In this document: in pieces, positions 8,394 to 17,235 of the stretch | Numbering within the stretch: position 1 is the first letter of the stretch | Layout: each line of letters begins with the position of its first letter | Assembly (NCBI GenBank): GCA_947458405.1 | Contig: CANGZW010000025.1 | Coordinates: forward strand, 1-36,741 | Length of the DNA: 36,741 bases | Direction: 5' to 3' | Source: Leptospiraceae bacterium | GTDB lineage: Bacteria; Spirochaetota; Leptospiria; Leptospirales; Leptospiraceae | The notes under the pieces: model-generated | The model's database searches: none | The model's input: the letters and a program-made list of their open reading frames with translations, nothing else | Told to the model about the DNA's origin: nothing | Made by a program: the position numbers and the translations under genes

Positions 8394-9530
8394 TTAGTTG
8401 GCGTTAACTATTGAACATGGACTATAGGATTTAGATATTGTGAATCTATCTAAATGAATCTTAAAAGGTTTACCCCTATGTTTGTACTCTTCTGACCATA
8501 CAAGTTTATCACGACATACAGTTGTTAGTGATACTTCATCATTTGAAAACTTTTCTAATAGATATATTGCAGAGAGATTTCTACCACCTGCCTGGTATAT
8601 GAGATATGCTTTTTGATCTGCATAGAGATTATTGGAGAGTCTATCAAGAAATATTTTAAATTGGTTGTATGTCGTATACTCAGGATCTATTGCATTACTG
8701 AGATACACAACTACAGTTTTATCAGTTTTTACCCTAATATCTGAATGAGTAAGTGTAGATAGTTGGAGTTCTATTCTACTTAAGTTAGGAAACATAGACT
8801 GATAATTTATCAAGGAATCATTGCAATCCTCTAAATCTCCAAGACTACAGAAAGAGCTTATATTAGTATTTCTTTCTTTTGCCCTTGGTTTAGGCCCAAA
8901 AACAGCAGTCCAGGAAACTGGAATTGCAGATATAATTTCGGGATCAATTTTTCCCTCATCACCTGCACGTATGGATTCATTCTTAAATAATTGGTACATT
9001 TCTAAATGACCAAATAAAATTTTCCAATTCATATCTAACATTGTCAATGTACTACAATCTAAAGTACTATGCATTATATAAGGTTGCATAAAACCAACAG
9101 AGTAACAGTCTTTGAGTCCCGAAATTTTATACGATAGATACGTAAAAGTTTTTTTAACTTTTATATCATTCATTTGAAAGAAATTAAAACAACCAGCATA
9201 GAGAGATGGTATCAATCTGTCATACCACTTCTCATCTTCTTTCTTTTTTAGAGAAAATTCTCTTATATAATTTCTTAATAAGCCCAGATCATATTTTTTA
9301 TATTTATAAAGTATATTACAAACATCTTCACTCTTTTTTTCCATTTTAAGAAATAAGGCTTTTGCTGTATCTTCATCATAATAGGTAGAGTTTACATCTA
9401 CAAGAATTTGGGTATGATCTACAGAGACGGTCATTGATATAGGTGGAATATGGTAATTTTGAGGTATCAATGAAATCACGAATAAAGTGATGAATATGAA
9501 AAGGATTATTAGTTTCTTTTGCAATTTCAT
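8394..9530 (-). CDS. Cysteine-rich exported or membrane-anchored protein, function unknown
   Basis: I do not recognise this 378-residue family. The N-terminus has a hydrophobic segment (residues 6-23, KLIILFIFITLFVISLIP) with no clear cleavage site, so it may be a signal anchor. The rest is soluble and contains eight cysteines (for example DVCNI, AGCFN, KDCYS, LDCST, EDCND), suggesting disulfides and a periplasmic location. TKTVVVYLSNAI and KAYLIYQAGGRNLSAIYLLEKF look like alternating strand and helix, possibly a protease-like or Rossmann-like core, but no catalytic motif is clear. The gene is convergent with the MBL gene and divergent from the patatin gene. The ATG is at 9530. Confidence 0.7.
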   Translation of the reverse strand: MKLQKKLIILFIFITLFVISLIPQNYHIPPISMTVSVDHTQILVDVNSTYYDEDTAKALFLKMEKKSEDVCNILYKYKKYDLGLLRNYIREFSLKKKEDEKWYDRLIPSLYAGCFNFFQMNDIKVKKTFTYLSYKISGLKDCYSVGFMQPYIMHSTLDCSTLTMLDMNWKILFGHLEMYQLFKNESIRAGDEGKIDPEIISAIPVSWTAVFGPKPRAKERNTNISSFCSLGDLEDCNDSLINYQSMFPNLSRIELQLSTLTHSDIRVKTDKTVVVYLSNAIDPEYTTYNQFKIFLDRLSNNLYADQKAYLIYQAGGRNLSAIYLLEKFSNDEVSLTTVCRDKLVWSEEYKHRGKPFKIHLDRFTISKSYSPCSIVNAN

Positions 9531-9883
9531 AGAAAGAATTTTGGATCAATATAGTAATTTAAGTATTTGGAGAATTGAAATGAAAACTTTTGAAAATAAA
9601 GGGCGTCATTTTTTTCTCCTATACCTTTATATTATGCTCAATTATGGGGGCAAATCAATTTTTTTAGTAGTTTTGAGTTTATAAATATTAGAAAATATTT
9701 AATTTTTAAGTTAGAGAAAACTCGAAAAATCAACATAATTGTATATTTTTATCGAAAATTTAGTTCGAGAAAGATTGATAAAAAATTAGACTACCATTTT
9801 TGGAAAATGATAAAAATTATGATTTAGTATACAATAATTGCGAAATCGAAAAATAGACTAATTTATGAATAAAAAAGGAAAGT
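9531..9883. other. 353-bp AT-rich divergent intergenic region
   Basis: No coding sequence is supported here. It separates two divergent genes and must hold their promoters, but A/T runs are so frequent that I could not choose convincing -35/-10 pairs. AAGGAAAG precedes the patatin ATG. Confidence 0.5.
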
Positions 9884-11614
9884 ATGACAGAATTTAAAAC
9901 ACAGGGTAGATTTTTTCTTTTATCTTCAATTTTTGCATTCCACTCCCTCTCGGATCATGATAAAAATCTTATAGCAGAAAGATGTCAAATTTTAGATTTG
10001 AAAAGACATGATTTATTGTATTCAAAGGGCGATACAGGAAAATATTTTTATATAATAATAAATGGGAGTGTTGAAATATTTTATCCCACCTCCAATGATA
10101 ATAGTAGATCAGAAGTAGTTGTGGATATAATGAGGAAGGGTGATACATTAGGAATCGTATCTATTTTAGAGAAAAAACCCCATTCATTCAGTGCAAGGGC
10201 TTTGGGTTCTGTGAGAATGTTAGTTTTAAATGAAACTAATTTGAACTTCGTTATGGAAAAGGTAAGTTCATTTAATATTATAATCACAAGGATCCTTTCC
10301 AAGAGATTACGTATAACACAGGGAGATACTGAAAGAAAAGTTGTAGAAAGCTCAATAATATCAGTATTTTCTCCAGATAATGAAGATATTGGTTCTAAAT
10401 ATGCAGTTCATTTGGCAGAGAATATTATTAATGAATCAAAAAAGGCCGTTATTGTAATCAGAGTTTGTAAGACAAATACTATACCTATAAGAGCAAGCTC
10501 TAAAATAAAAAATATTTCCTATGATGATATAAATACCGCCTTACAGACTATTGAAAAATATATTTTTTCTTATCATTTTATAATTATAGATACACCTATT
10601 AATAAAAAAGAATTAAGTGAAAAAATATTTTCTGAGTCAGATTATTGTCATTATCTTACATATTCAGATAATATTACTGAATCTGAATTTATAAAAAAAT
10701 ATTCTTTAAAATCTAACAAATTAAAATCAAATTTTTTCAAATATATAAAACTTTCACGGTCAAAGGGACTGCCTGAGATTAATGATTTTGCCAAAAAAAT
10801 TGCTAGGGAAGTTGCCGAAGTAAGAGTTGGTCTGGCTTTGGGGGGAGGAGCTGCTTTTGGATTGGCTCAAATTGGAGTTCTTAAGGTACTTGAAAAAGAA
10901 AAAATAAAAATCGATATGGTTTCGGGAACAAGTATTGGCTCTCTTATCGGTGCAATTTGGTGTGCAGGAGTTCCGGCTTCTGAAATAGAAAAGTCAAGCA
11001 ATGAAATAAATTCTATGTACAATCTTATAAAGCTAGTAGATTTTTCTATTATGCCTAGAAAAGGACTTATTAACGGTAATAATATTCGAAAGTTTTTAGA
11101 AAAATTTCTTGGAAAAAAAACATTTGAAGATTTGAATATTCCATTAAGGGTTATCGCTTGTAATATAAACTCGAGAGAAGAAGTTGTCATACAATCAGGA
11201 GGAGTTGTTGATGCGGTAATGGCAAGTACTGCGATACCGGGTCTCTTTAATCCAATTAGAACTATGGACAATATGATTTTGGTGGATGGTGGTATAGTGA
11301 ATCCTCTCCCGGTCTCCTCTTTAACTATTGAAGGAATAAATCGAATCATTGCCATCAATGCGATGCCTTCCCCTGAGGATGTAGTACGATCTAATAATTT
11401 GGACCAATCAATAATGGATATTTTTATAAATAGTTTTTACTCTTTACAATATCGATTATGTAAATACTCTGCACAAAGTAGTGATGTGTATATTTCCCCA
11501 ATTTTACCAAATTCAGCTTGGTTTGAATTTTTTCGTGCTAAAGAATTCATTGATTTTGGGGAAAAAGTTGGTTATGAGAAAATACGTTTAATAAAAAAAC
11601 TTGTACGGAAGTGA
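9884..11614 (+). CDS. cNMP-binding / patatin phospholipase (NTE family)
   Basis: There are three parts. Residues ~15-145 are a cyclic-nucleotide-binding-type domain (LLYSKGDTGKYFYIIINGSVEIF, GDTLGIVSIL). Residues ~155-300 resemble a MinD/ParA fold without its P-loop (VFSPDNEDIGSKYAVHLAE, then YHFIIIDTP). Residues ~314-520 are a patatin domain with LALGGGAAFGLAQIGVL, nucleophile Ser350 in GTSIG and Asp468 in VDGG. The layout is that of bacterial neuropathy-target-esterase relatives, serine lysophospholipases acting on membrane lipids. The oxyanion loop has Phe where GGGARG enzymes have Arg; other patatins vary here too. AAGGAAAG precedes the ATG. Four bases separate it from the EcsC gene, so they are co-transcribed. 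Confidence 0.92.
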   Translation: MTEFKTQGRFFLLSSIFAFHSLSDHDKNLIAERCQILDLKRHDLLYSKGDTGKYFYIIINGSVEIFYPTSNDNSRSEVVVDIMRKGDTLGIVSILEKKPHSFSARALGSVRMLVLNETNLNFVMEKVSSFNIIITRILSKRLRITQGDTERKVVESSIISVFSPDNEDIGSKYAVHLAENIINESKKAVIVIRVCKTNTIPIRASSKIKNISYDDINTALQTIEKYIFSYHFIIIDTPINKKELSEKIFSESDYCHYLTYSDNITESEFIKKYSLKSNKLKSNFFKYIKLSRSKGLPEINDFAKKIAREVAEVRVGLALGGGAAFGLAQIGVLKVLEKEKIKIDMVSGTSIGSLIGAIWCAGVPASEIEKSSNEINSMYNLIKLVDFSIMPRKGLINGNNIRKFLEKFLGKKTFEDLNIPLRVIACNINSREEVVIQSGGVVDAVMASTAIPGLFNPIRTMDNMILVDGGIVNPLPVSSLTIEGINRIIAINAMPSPEDVVRSNNLDQSIMDIFINSFYSLQYRLCKYSAQSSDVYISPILPNSAWFEFFRAKEFIDFGEKVGYEKIRLIKKLVRK

Positions 11615-11618
11615 GAAA

Positions 11619-12437
11619 ATGGAACCATATAATGAAAAAATAAAAAGAGAATTTGATGAATGGAAGAATAGGGAGCCAGGGACTATTGAAAAGATATCAG
11701 GATTTGTAGGAAAACCTGTTGAGATGGTAATTCAACCATTTATTGAAAAAATAGGACCTTTACTGGAGGATGTATTAAAAAATTCTAATAAATATATCGC
11801 AGAGGCAATTCAAAATTCTCATGAACCTCCAATGGATATTACTAAATTTACACCGGATGAGTTTGTAGAGTGGCACAAAAAAGCAGATTCTGATTCAGAT
11901 ACACTCATCAAAGCAGGTATTACAGCACTTTCTGCGGAGGGAGCAGTTGGAGGGTTTTTAGGATTTAATGCACTATTAGCCGAAGTTCCTGTATCATTTG
12001 GAACTATTATTGCATTTGCAAATAAAATTGCAGTGACATATCACTTGGATGTATCTAACGAGGCTACACAAGTTGAAATCCTTAAAGCTATTACTGCAGG
12101 ATCATCCTCAACGATAGAATCAAAAACAGAAGCAACATCTACATTTTCAATTTCAAATATTATCATTCAAAAAACATCATGGGGATCTATAGCTAGTGGT
12201 AATTTATATGGGGCTAATTCTGTAATACTAACTGTAAGACAATTACTCAAAACTTTAGGAATTGGAATATCTAAACGAAAAGCTACCCAATTCTTACCTG
12301 GTTTAGGAGCTGTCACCGGAGGAGTCATCAATGGTGCATGGGCAAATGAATCCTTAAATGGAGTAAGAGAGTATTGTCGATATACCGTAACACAAAAATA
12401 CTTTGAATTCTATACTGAACCGAGTGCTAATTCTTAA
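11619..12437 (+). CDS. EcsC-family protein
   Basis: The product has 272 residues and matches the EcsC family: EGAVGGFLGFNALLAEVPVSFGTIIAFANKIAVTYHLD (quoted here only in part: EGAVGGFLGF, EVPVSFGTI, IAVTYHLD) and a C-terminal glycine-rich FLPGLGAVTGGVINGAW. The family has no established biochemical role; EcsC sits with an ABC transporter in Bacillus. There is no signal peptide; hydrophobic stretches at ~100-140 and ~235-255 may associate with membranes. ATG at 11619 is preferred to an ATG at 11601 inside the patatin gene because GGAAGTGAG lies just upstream. Close coupling with a phospholipase suggests a role in lipid homeostasis (inference). Its 3' end overlaps the convergent lipase gene by 11 bases. 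Confidence 0.85.
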   Translation: MEPYNEKIKREFDEWKNREPGTIEKISGFVGKPVEMVIQPFIEKIGPLLEDVLKNSNKYIAEAIQNSHEPPMDITKFTPDEFVEWHKKADSDSDTLIKAGITALSAEGAVGGFLGFNALLAEVPVSFGTIIAFANKIAVTYHLDVSNEATQVEILKAITAGSSSTIESKTEATSTFSISNIIIQKTSWGSIASGNLYGANSVILTVRQLLKTLGIGISKRKATQFLPGLGAVTGGVINGAWANESLNGVREYCRYTVTQKYFEFYTEPSANS

Positions 12438-13725
12438 TAAAATTTATTGTAGCCCTAGCTGTTTCAGTGTCGTTTAAAAGTTCGGAGTGTTCTGCTTTAG
12501 ATATATAAAGAGAGAAAGGAATACCGGGGGGAGGTAGGGCATTTTCAATTGTCACCCTTCCATCTCCGGCAGTCCTTTCTCCCTCTATAACCTTCCATTT
12601 CCAACCCTCTTTCAACTCTTTTCCGAAAATTCTTCGGATGGTTCCATTATTTTCTGCCCGTATTACGAGTACAGGTGGGTATTTAAAATCTTTTTTCGCT
12701 TCTAATGATTCTCTAAACTTTAAGGCTTTATCTAATCTTTTTTGTAATACATCAGTCGGCTCATTACTACAGGGAGATCCAATTTTATAGGGTCCCAAAT
12801 TATAATTCTTCCAAAAAAGGGCAGAATAAAATTTAGTCTCAATTGGTTTTCTATTTTCATCGAATAATACTTCTCTTGTATCAAAACTTACTTCTCTAGG
12901 GAAGAAGGTAAATACAGATTCAAAAGTCTGAACTACGCATGGAGAAGCAATTCTTTTGTTTAAACCTGTGGGAATCCCTTCCATAAGATCTTCTAAGAAA
13001 CCAACTCCACCGGAAAATGGTGCACCGGCAAAAACTACTTTTGAGAATAGATCACGATTTTTATGTAGTACAGATAAACTGAGTAATGCACCATTACTGT
13101 GTCCTATTACTACTGGATTTTTCCCGGTTTTTTGTTTAATTTCTATTAAATATTTTTCTAGTTTTAAAGCTGTCTCACCATTATCAATTCTCCAATCGTA
13201 AGAAAAAAAGTAAGGATCAATATTATCATCATTTTTAATAAAATTGATCCATGGTTCATATATTTTAACTGAGAGTAAAAGTGGAATTGTAACACTTTCT
13301 AGTATTCCATCTTCTGAAATTGTATCATTATTTTTTAATCTGAGATCAGGGGTAGAAAATCCAAGTGCTTGTGATGGATTCAGCCAGACTCTTGAAATGC
13401 TGTTTTTATCGATTTCTTTTAAATTTGAACCTTTATATCCCGGCACGAAAACCACTGGGGTTTTATTTGAATTGATGGTAATCTTTTGTGTTGGATTATT
13501 ACATTTTAATAATATAATTATAAATAATAAAATTTGGATATATGTCAATGAACATACTATATGAAGAAGACCTTTAATGAGTAATTTTTTTAATAACAAG
13601 GTCTTATGGAGATTTTTTTTTCTTGATTTAGTTTCAAAGATTGAATAAAAAATTTCTAACTTAGAAGGTACTTCCTCTTTTTTTTGTCCTGTAAGGCTAA
13701 TTCGAATATTGTTATCAGAATACAT
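12427..13725 (-). CDS. LCAT-like alpha/beta-hydrolase (lipase/acyltransferase)
   Basis: The hydrolase part resembles lecithin:cholesterol acyltransferase/PDAT enzymes: PVVFVPGYKGSNLKE (residues 90-104), SYDWRIDN, nucleophile Ser210 in GHSNG, FAGAPFSGG and a C-terminal His in KAEHSELL. The acidic residue of the triad is not obvious. Before it lies a hydrophobic segment ending in ILLKCNNP (Cys75), which looks like a lipoprotein signal. If so, translation may begin at TTG 13548, giving a 16-residue signal (MTYIQILLFIIILLKC) rather than at ATG 13725; neither has a clear ribosome binding site. The likely role is acyl-ester hydrolysis or transfer in the envelope. Confidence 0.85.
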   Translation of the reverse strand: MYSDNNIRISLTGQKKEEVPSKLEIFYSIFETKSRKKNLHKTLLLKKLLIKGLLHIVCSLTYIQILLFIIILLKCNNPTQKITINSNKTPVVFVPGYKGSNLKEIDKNSISRVWLNPSQALGFSTPDLRLKNNDTISEDGILESVTIPLLLSVKIYEPWINFIKNDDNIDPYFFSYDWRIDNGETALKLEKYLIEIKQKTGKNPVVIGHSNGALLSLSVLHKNRDLFSKVVFAGAPFSGGVGFLEDLMEGIPTGLNKRIASPCVVQTFESVFTFFPREVSFDTREVLFDENRKPIETKFYSALFWKNYNLGPYKIGSPCSNEPTDVLQKRLDKALKFRESLEAKKDFKYPPVLVIRAENNGTIRRIFGKELKEGWKWKVIEGERTAGDGRVTIENALPPPGIPFSLYISKAEHSELLNDTETARATINFIKN

Positions 13726-13858
13726 GGGCTATAATTGCCTATCGGTAGCCATTCGGAGAAAGAAAACTTTATTTCTAAAGAAAAAAGAAACTCAAAAATA
13801 GCCCTGTAAAATAAAAAAAGAGTGAAAAAAACCTCAAATATAGCGAAGAGAATAGTAA

Positions 13859-15895
13859 ATGCTAATTTTGTTTTATTATATACTGACCGTCCTTTCTATT
13901 TATTCTCAGGACTTTGCCGGAGAGGCAAAATTTCCATATCCCCTCAATACTCAAAATTCTGAGTATTCTCCAGTAATTGCACCTAATTCGAGATATATTG
14001 TTTTTCAGTCAAATAGACCCGGTGGATCGGGTGGAATGGATATTTGGATTTCTGAAAATAAAAATTTTCGAAATCGAATGGGAGTCCCTGTATGGGGAGA
14101 ACCCCAAAATTTTAGAGAATTAAACACACCTGATTTTGAAGGACCATTCTCAATTTTATTTGATGGAGATGGACGACCTTCTGAAATTTATTTCACATCT
14201 CAAAAATCAAACTCGAATGGTAGGGATGGATTAAAGGGTCTGAATATTTATTATACACAAAATGTAACAGGAAAAAATCCTTCAACAGACAGATGGTCGC
14301 AACCCACACATATACTTGAAATAAATTCTAACTTTGAAGATAAGATGCCAACAATTTCTCCCGACGGAAAAACGATTGTATTTAGTTCCAATCGACCGGG
14401 AGGTTATGGCGGTTTTGATTTATGGGTTTCAAACCGCGATAAAAAAGAAAATAAATGGTCAGTGCCCGTAAATTTAGGGCCCGTAATAAATAGCTCTGCA
14501 AATGAAATCATGCCTTCCTACCATTATGATGGTACTACAATTTATTTTAGCTCTGATAGAAAAGATGAAAATTATAAATTTAGTTTTTACAGTGCAGACC
14601 TTGCGGATGATTCTCTTTTATCGGCAGAGGATGGCATAGAGAGATCTAAAAAGGAAAACCAATCTCCCTCTATGCCTAAGATTAGAGAGATAAGAAAGTT
14701 AAGCTCTCCCTTTAATAGTAAATACGATGACGAGGGATTGTCTCTATCCCATGATGGAATTTGGGTGTATTACAGTTCGAATCGACCGGGAGGGGAAGGA
14801 CAGTTTGATATTTATCGTGCCCCCATAACCGATGATATGCGAAAAAACTATGCATTTGACTTATCGGGACTTGTTGTGGATGGCTCAGAGGGAACTATGA
14901 TTGGTTTGGATAGTTCCATTAAGATATACAATGAAAAAGGTTTGGTTCGCCTTTTAACCTCCAAAAGAATCGGTGGTGATATAACTTCCAGAAAAGCAGA
15001 AGGTGAAATTTTTAATTTTAAAACTAAATTGCTAACGGGTTATAAATATAAGATTGAAGTTAGCTCTCCAGGATTTAATCCCAATGAGTTCAATCTGGAT
15101 TTATCGGGAAATATTAGTTATGGAAAGTCTAAGTTTGTCCGTGTAATACTAATGCCACTTAAAGAAGAGTCAGATATTGTAGAGCCTGTAATCAATACTC
15201 CTGAAAAAAAATCGGATTCGGTTACAGTGCAGTCTGAACCAAAAAAAGAGCCAGCTAAGGAAAATCCGGCACCTACATCTTCAATGGGAGCAAAAGTTAT
15301 CTTAAAAGATTTTGATTCAAAGAGAATTATTTTTGAGGGAAGTGTTAAAATTTTCAGTGACTCTCAGAAAGATGGATTGTTACTTCAAAAAGAAAAAGAT
15401 TCTTTTGTGTTAGAAAAAATTCCTGATGGAGCCTTTGAACTCACAGGCTCCGCTAACGGATATTCTACGGAGACATTGGTAATACAAAAAGAAGATAAAG
15501 CCCTAAGAGATAAAAAAGAATTTGAAATTATTCTTAAAAAGTCATCTTCAAAAATTGGAGTCTTCGATAAGATTGTGCTTTTTGACTTTAGTGAGTCTAA
15601 AATAAAGGCAGACCAAATCCCAATTTTAGCTGAAATCATAAAGCATTTACAGGCAAATATTAAAGATAGAATTGAGGTTGCTGGTCATACAGATAATATT
15701 GATAGTAAAGATTTTAACGTAAAGTTAAGTCAAAAGAGAGCGGATGTTATTAAAGAATATCTGGTTTCAAAAGGTATAGATGAAAAAAGAGTAGAAACAA
15801 AAGCTCTCTGGTATTCCCAACCCGTAGCAGATAACAATGCGGAGGAGGGAAGGGCAAAAAATAGACGGGTAACTTTTAAAAAGCTAGACAAATAG
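13859..15895 (+). CDS. PD40 beta-propeller / OmpA-domain envelope protein
   Basis: A short signal peptide (residues 1-17, ending SIYSQ) is followed by PD40 (TolB-like) propeller blades, e.g. SNRPGGSGGMDIW, SPDGKTIVFSSNRPGG and SHDGIWVYYSSNRPGG. A Lys/Pro/Glu-rich linker follows near residues 440-475, and the last ~110 residues form an OmpA peptidoglycan-binding domain (VLFDFSESKI, VAGHTDN, DFNVKLSQKRADVI, EEGRAKNRRV). The Asp and Arg used to bind diaminopimelate in OmpA are present (SKDFN, KRAD). It probably links the outer envelope to the wall and binds partners through the propeller. AAGAGA precedes the ATG. A terminator follows the stop. Confidence 0.93.
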   Translation: MLILFYYILTVLSIYSQDFAGEAKFPYPLNTQNSEYSPVIAPNSRYIVFQSNRPGGSGGMDIWISENKNFRNRMGVPVWGEPQNFRELNTPDFEGPFSILFDGDGRPSEIYFTSQKSNSNGRDGLKGLNIYYTQNVTGKNPSTDRWSQPTHILEINSNFEDKMPTISPDGKTIVFSSNRPGGYGGFDLWVSNRDKKENKWSVPVNLGPVINSSANEIMPSYHYDGTTIYFSSDRKDENYKFSFYSADLADDSLLSAEDGIERSKKENQSPSMPKIREIRKLSSPFNSKYDDEGLSLSHDGIWVYYSSNRPGGEGQFDIYRAPITDDMRKNYAFDLSGLVVDGSEGTMIGLDSSIKIYNEKGLVRLLTSKRIGGDITSRKAEGEIFNFKTKLLTGYKYKIEVSSPGFNPNEFNLDLSGNISYGKSKFVRVILMPLKEESDIVEPVINTPEKKSDSVTVQSEPKKEPAKENPAPTSSMGAKVILKDFDSKRIIFEGSVKIFSDSQKDGLLLQKEKDSFVLEKIPDGAFELTGSANGYSTETLVIQKEDKALRDKKEFEIILKKSSSKIGVFDKIVLFDFSESKIKADQIPILAEIIKHLQANIKDRIEVAGHTDNIDSKDFNVKLSQKRADVIKEYLVSKGIDEKRVETKALWYSQPVADNNAEEGRAKNRRVTFKKLDK

Positions 15896-15900
15896 ATTTT

Positions 15901-15944
15901 AAATAAAGCGTTCTTTCTCTAGCTCAATTCAGAGCGCTTTATTT
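15901..15944. terminator. Bidirectional terminator
   Basis: AAATAAAGCG (15901-15910) pairs with CGCTTTATTT (15935-15944) around a 24-base loop. The flanks give U-rich tails in both directions. It lies between the convergent PD40-OmpA gene and the small lipoprotein gene, whose stop codon is inside the right arm. Confidence 0.7.
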
Positions 15945-16142
15945 TCTTACTTCTCTTGCTGGATCAATTTTATTATTAAACTCTTTTTGTGTTTGGGTAC
16001 AATTTGATACTGCAGAAGGATAGTCCTTATCTCTGTTCCTTTCACAGTCAATAATTTCTTTAATTGTAGCACAGCTTAAATTCAAGAGAACAATTAATAT
16101 AAGACAGTTTAAAAATTTTAAGTAATTTCTATTTATACTCAT
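15939..16142 (-). CDS. Small lipoprotein, function unknown
   Basis: A 67-residue product begins with a lipoprotein signal peptide (FLNCLILIVLLNLSC, lipid-modified Cys near residue 24). The mature part is ~44 residues, charged, with two further cysteines. ATG at 16142 is chosen because GAGGAA lies just upstream; the in-frame GTG at 16157 overlaps that site. I do not recognise the family. Confidence 0.65.
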   Translation of the reverse strand: MSINRNYLKFLNCLILIVLLNLSCATIKEIIDCERNRDKDYPSAVSNCTQTQKEFNNKIDPAREVRK

Positions 16143-16207
16143 TCTATTCCTCACCAAGTCCTATTGTACAAGAAAAATAGATAAAATCAATTCTAATTTC
16201 ACTTGAT

Positions 16208-16237
16208 TTGACAATTTAGACTTCCTAAAAATAATAA
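16208..16237 (+). promoter_or_regulatory. Promoter of the amidohydrolase gene, probably leaderless
   Basis: Perfect TTGACA (16208-16213), 18 bases, TAATAA (16232-16237), or 17 bases to ATAATA. Transcription should start at about 16242-16244, on the ATG at 16242. No ribosome binding site is present. Confidence 0.55.
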
Positions 16238-16241
16238 AACT

Positions 16242-17225
16242 ATGATTCCTTGTTGTGCCTCCTTGAATATAGAAAAATCTTCCCCATTTCCATGGAAGGA
16301 TGATAAAAATAGACCTCCTTTGAAGGATACTTTCTCCCATTTACCACTTTTGGAAGAATTCTCTATTCCTTTTATTGCTGATATTCATACTCATTTTTTT
16401 CCCGAATTGGTTATGAAATTAATCTGGAAATGGTTTGATAAAGTGAATTGGGAGATTGCTTATCGAAAAAACGATTTGGAAAGGGTTGAAATATTAAAAA
16501 AAAATAAAGTAAAATTATATACTACATTAAACTATGCTCATAAAAAAGATATGGCAGATTCTTTAAATTTATGGGTTTATCAAAATTATCATAAATTTGA
16601 AGGTGTGATTCCTTTTGGAACCTTTTATCCAGAGCCTAAGGTCCTGGACTACGTTAAAAAAGCGGTAGAAGAGTATGGAATACTGGGTTTTAAATTGCAT
16701 TTGGAAGTGGGAAAGTTTGATATAAACGAAAAAGTCCTCAGTCCTGTTTTCAAGTATTTAGAGAAAAAAAAGATCCCCTTGGTAATACATACAGGTACCG
16801 CCCCTTTGCCTGGAGAATTTACGGGGATATCTTATTTTGCCAAGTATCTTCAAAAATTTCCCGAGATCTATACAATAGTAGCTCACATGGGAGCCCACGA
16901 GATAGAAGAATATGCTTCGAAATTGGAAATATATCCTCATCTATATTTAGATACCACAATGGTCTTTGTGGATTTTTTTGCTACGGGAGAGAATACAGAT
17001 TCCAGTTTGGAGATTCTAAAAAAATACCCTGAAAAAATTCTATTTGGCTCTGATTTTCCCAATATTCCATACAATTACTCCCATCCAGTCGAAAAATTAC
17101 TCCAATCGGGTTTGGAAAAAGATGTTTTGCATAAGATATTCTATAAAAACTTTTTATCCTTACCATTGGTAGGGGAAAACAAAAGGGCTTTTCTTGAGAC
17201 AGAACTAAACTTAGCCGATTCTTAA
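16242..17225 (+). CDS. Amidohydrolase-family metal-dependent hydrolase
   Basis: A TIM-barrel of the amidohydrolase-2/ACMSD type. Metal-ligand candidates are His49 and His51 (DIHTHFF), His183 (VIHTG), His215 (VAHMGA) and Asp271 (LFGSDFP), with a conserved GFKLHLE at 149-155. The 327-residue length is normal and there is no signal peptide. Substrate cannot be inferred; relatives hydrolyse C-N bonds or decarboxylate aromatic acids. The ATG at 16242 has no ribosome binding site and sits at the predicted transcription start. It lies ten bases before the next gene, so the two are probably co-transcribed. Confidence 0.87.
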   Translation: MIPCCASLNIEKSSPFPWKDDKNRPPLKDTFSHLPLLEEFSIPFIADIHTHFFPELVMKLIWKWFDKVNWEIAYRKNDLERVEILKKNKVKLYTTLNYAHKKDMADSLNLWVYQNYHKFEGVIPFGTFYPEPKVLDYVKKAVEEYGILGFKLHLEVGKFDINEKVLSPVFKYLEKKKIPLVIHTGTAPLPGEFTGISYFAKYLQKFPEIYTIVAHMGAHEIEEYASKLEIYPHLYLDTTMVFVDFFATGENTDSSLEILKKYPEKILFGSDFPNIPYNYSHPVEKLLQSGLEKDVLHKIFYKNFLSLPLVGENKRAFLETELNLADS

Positions 17226-17235
17226 GGTAAGATAA

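Noticed and set aside
10835-10875. Inactive patatin because GGGARG lacks Arg (GGGAAFG)
   Set aside because: The Ser350/Asp468 dyad is kept and the Arg position varies in active relatives.
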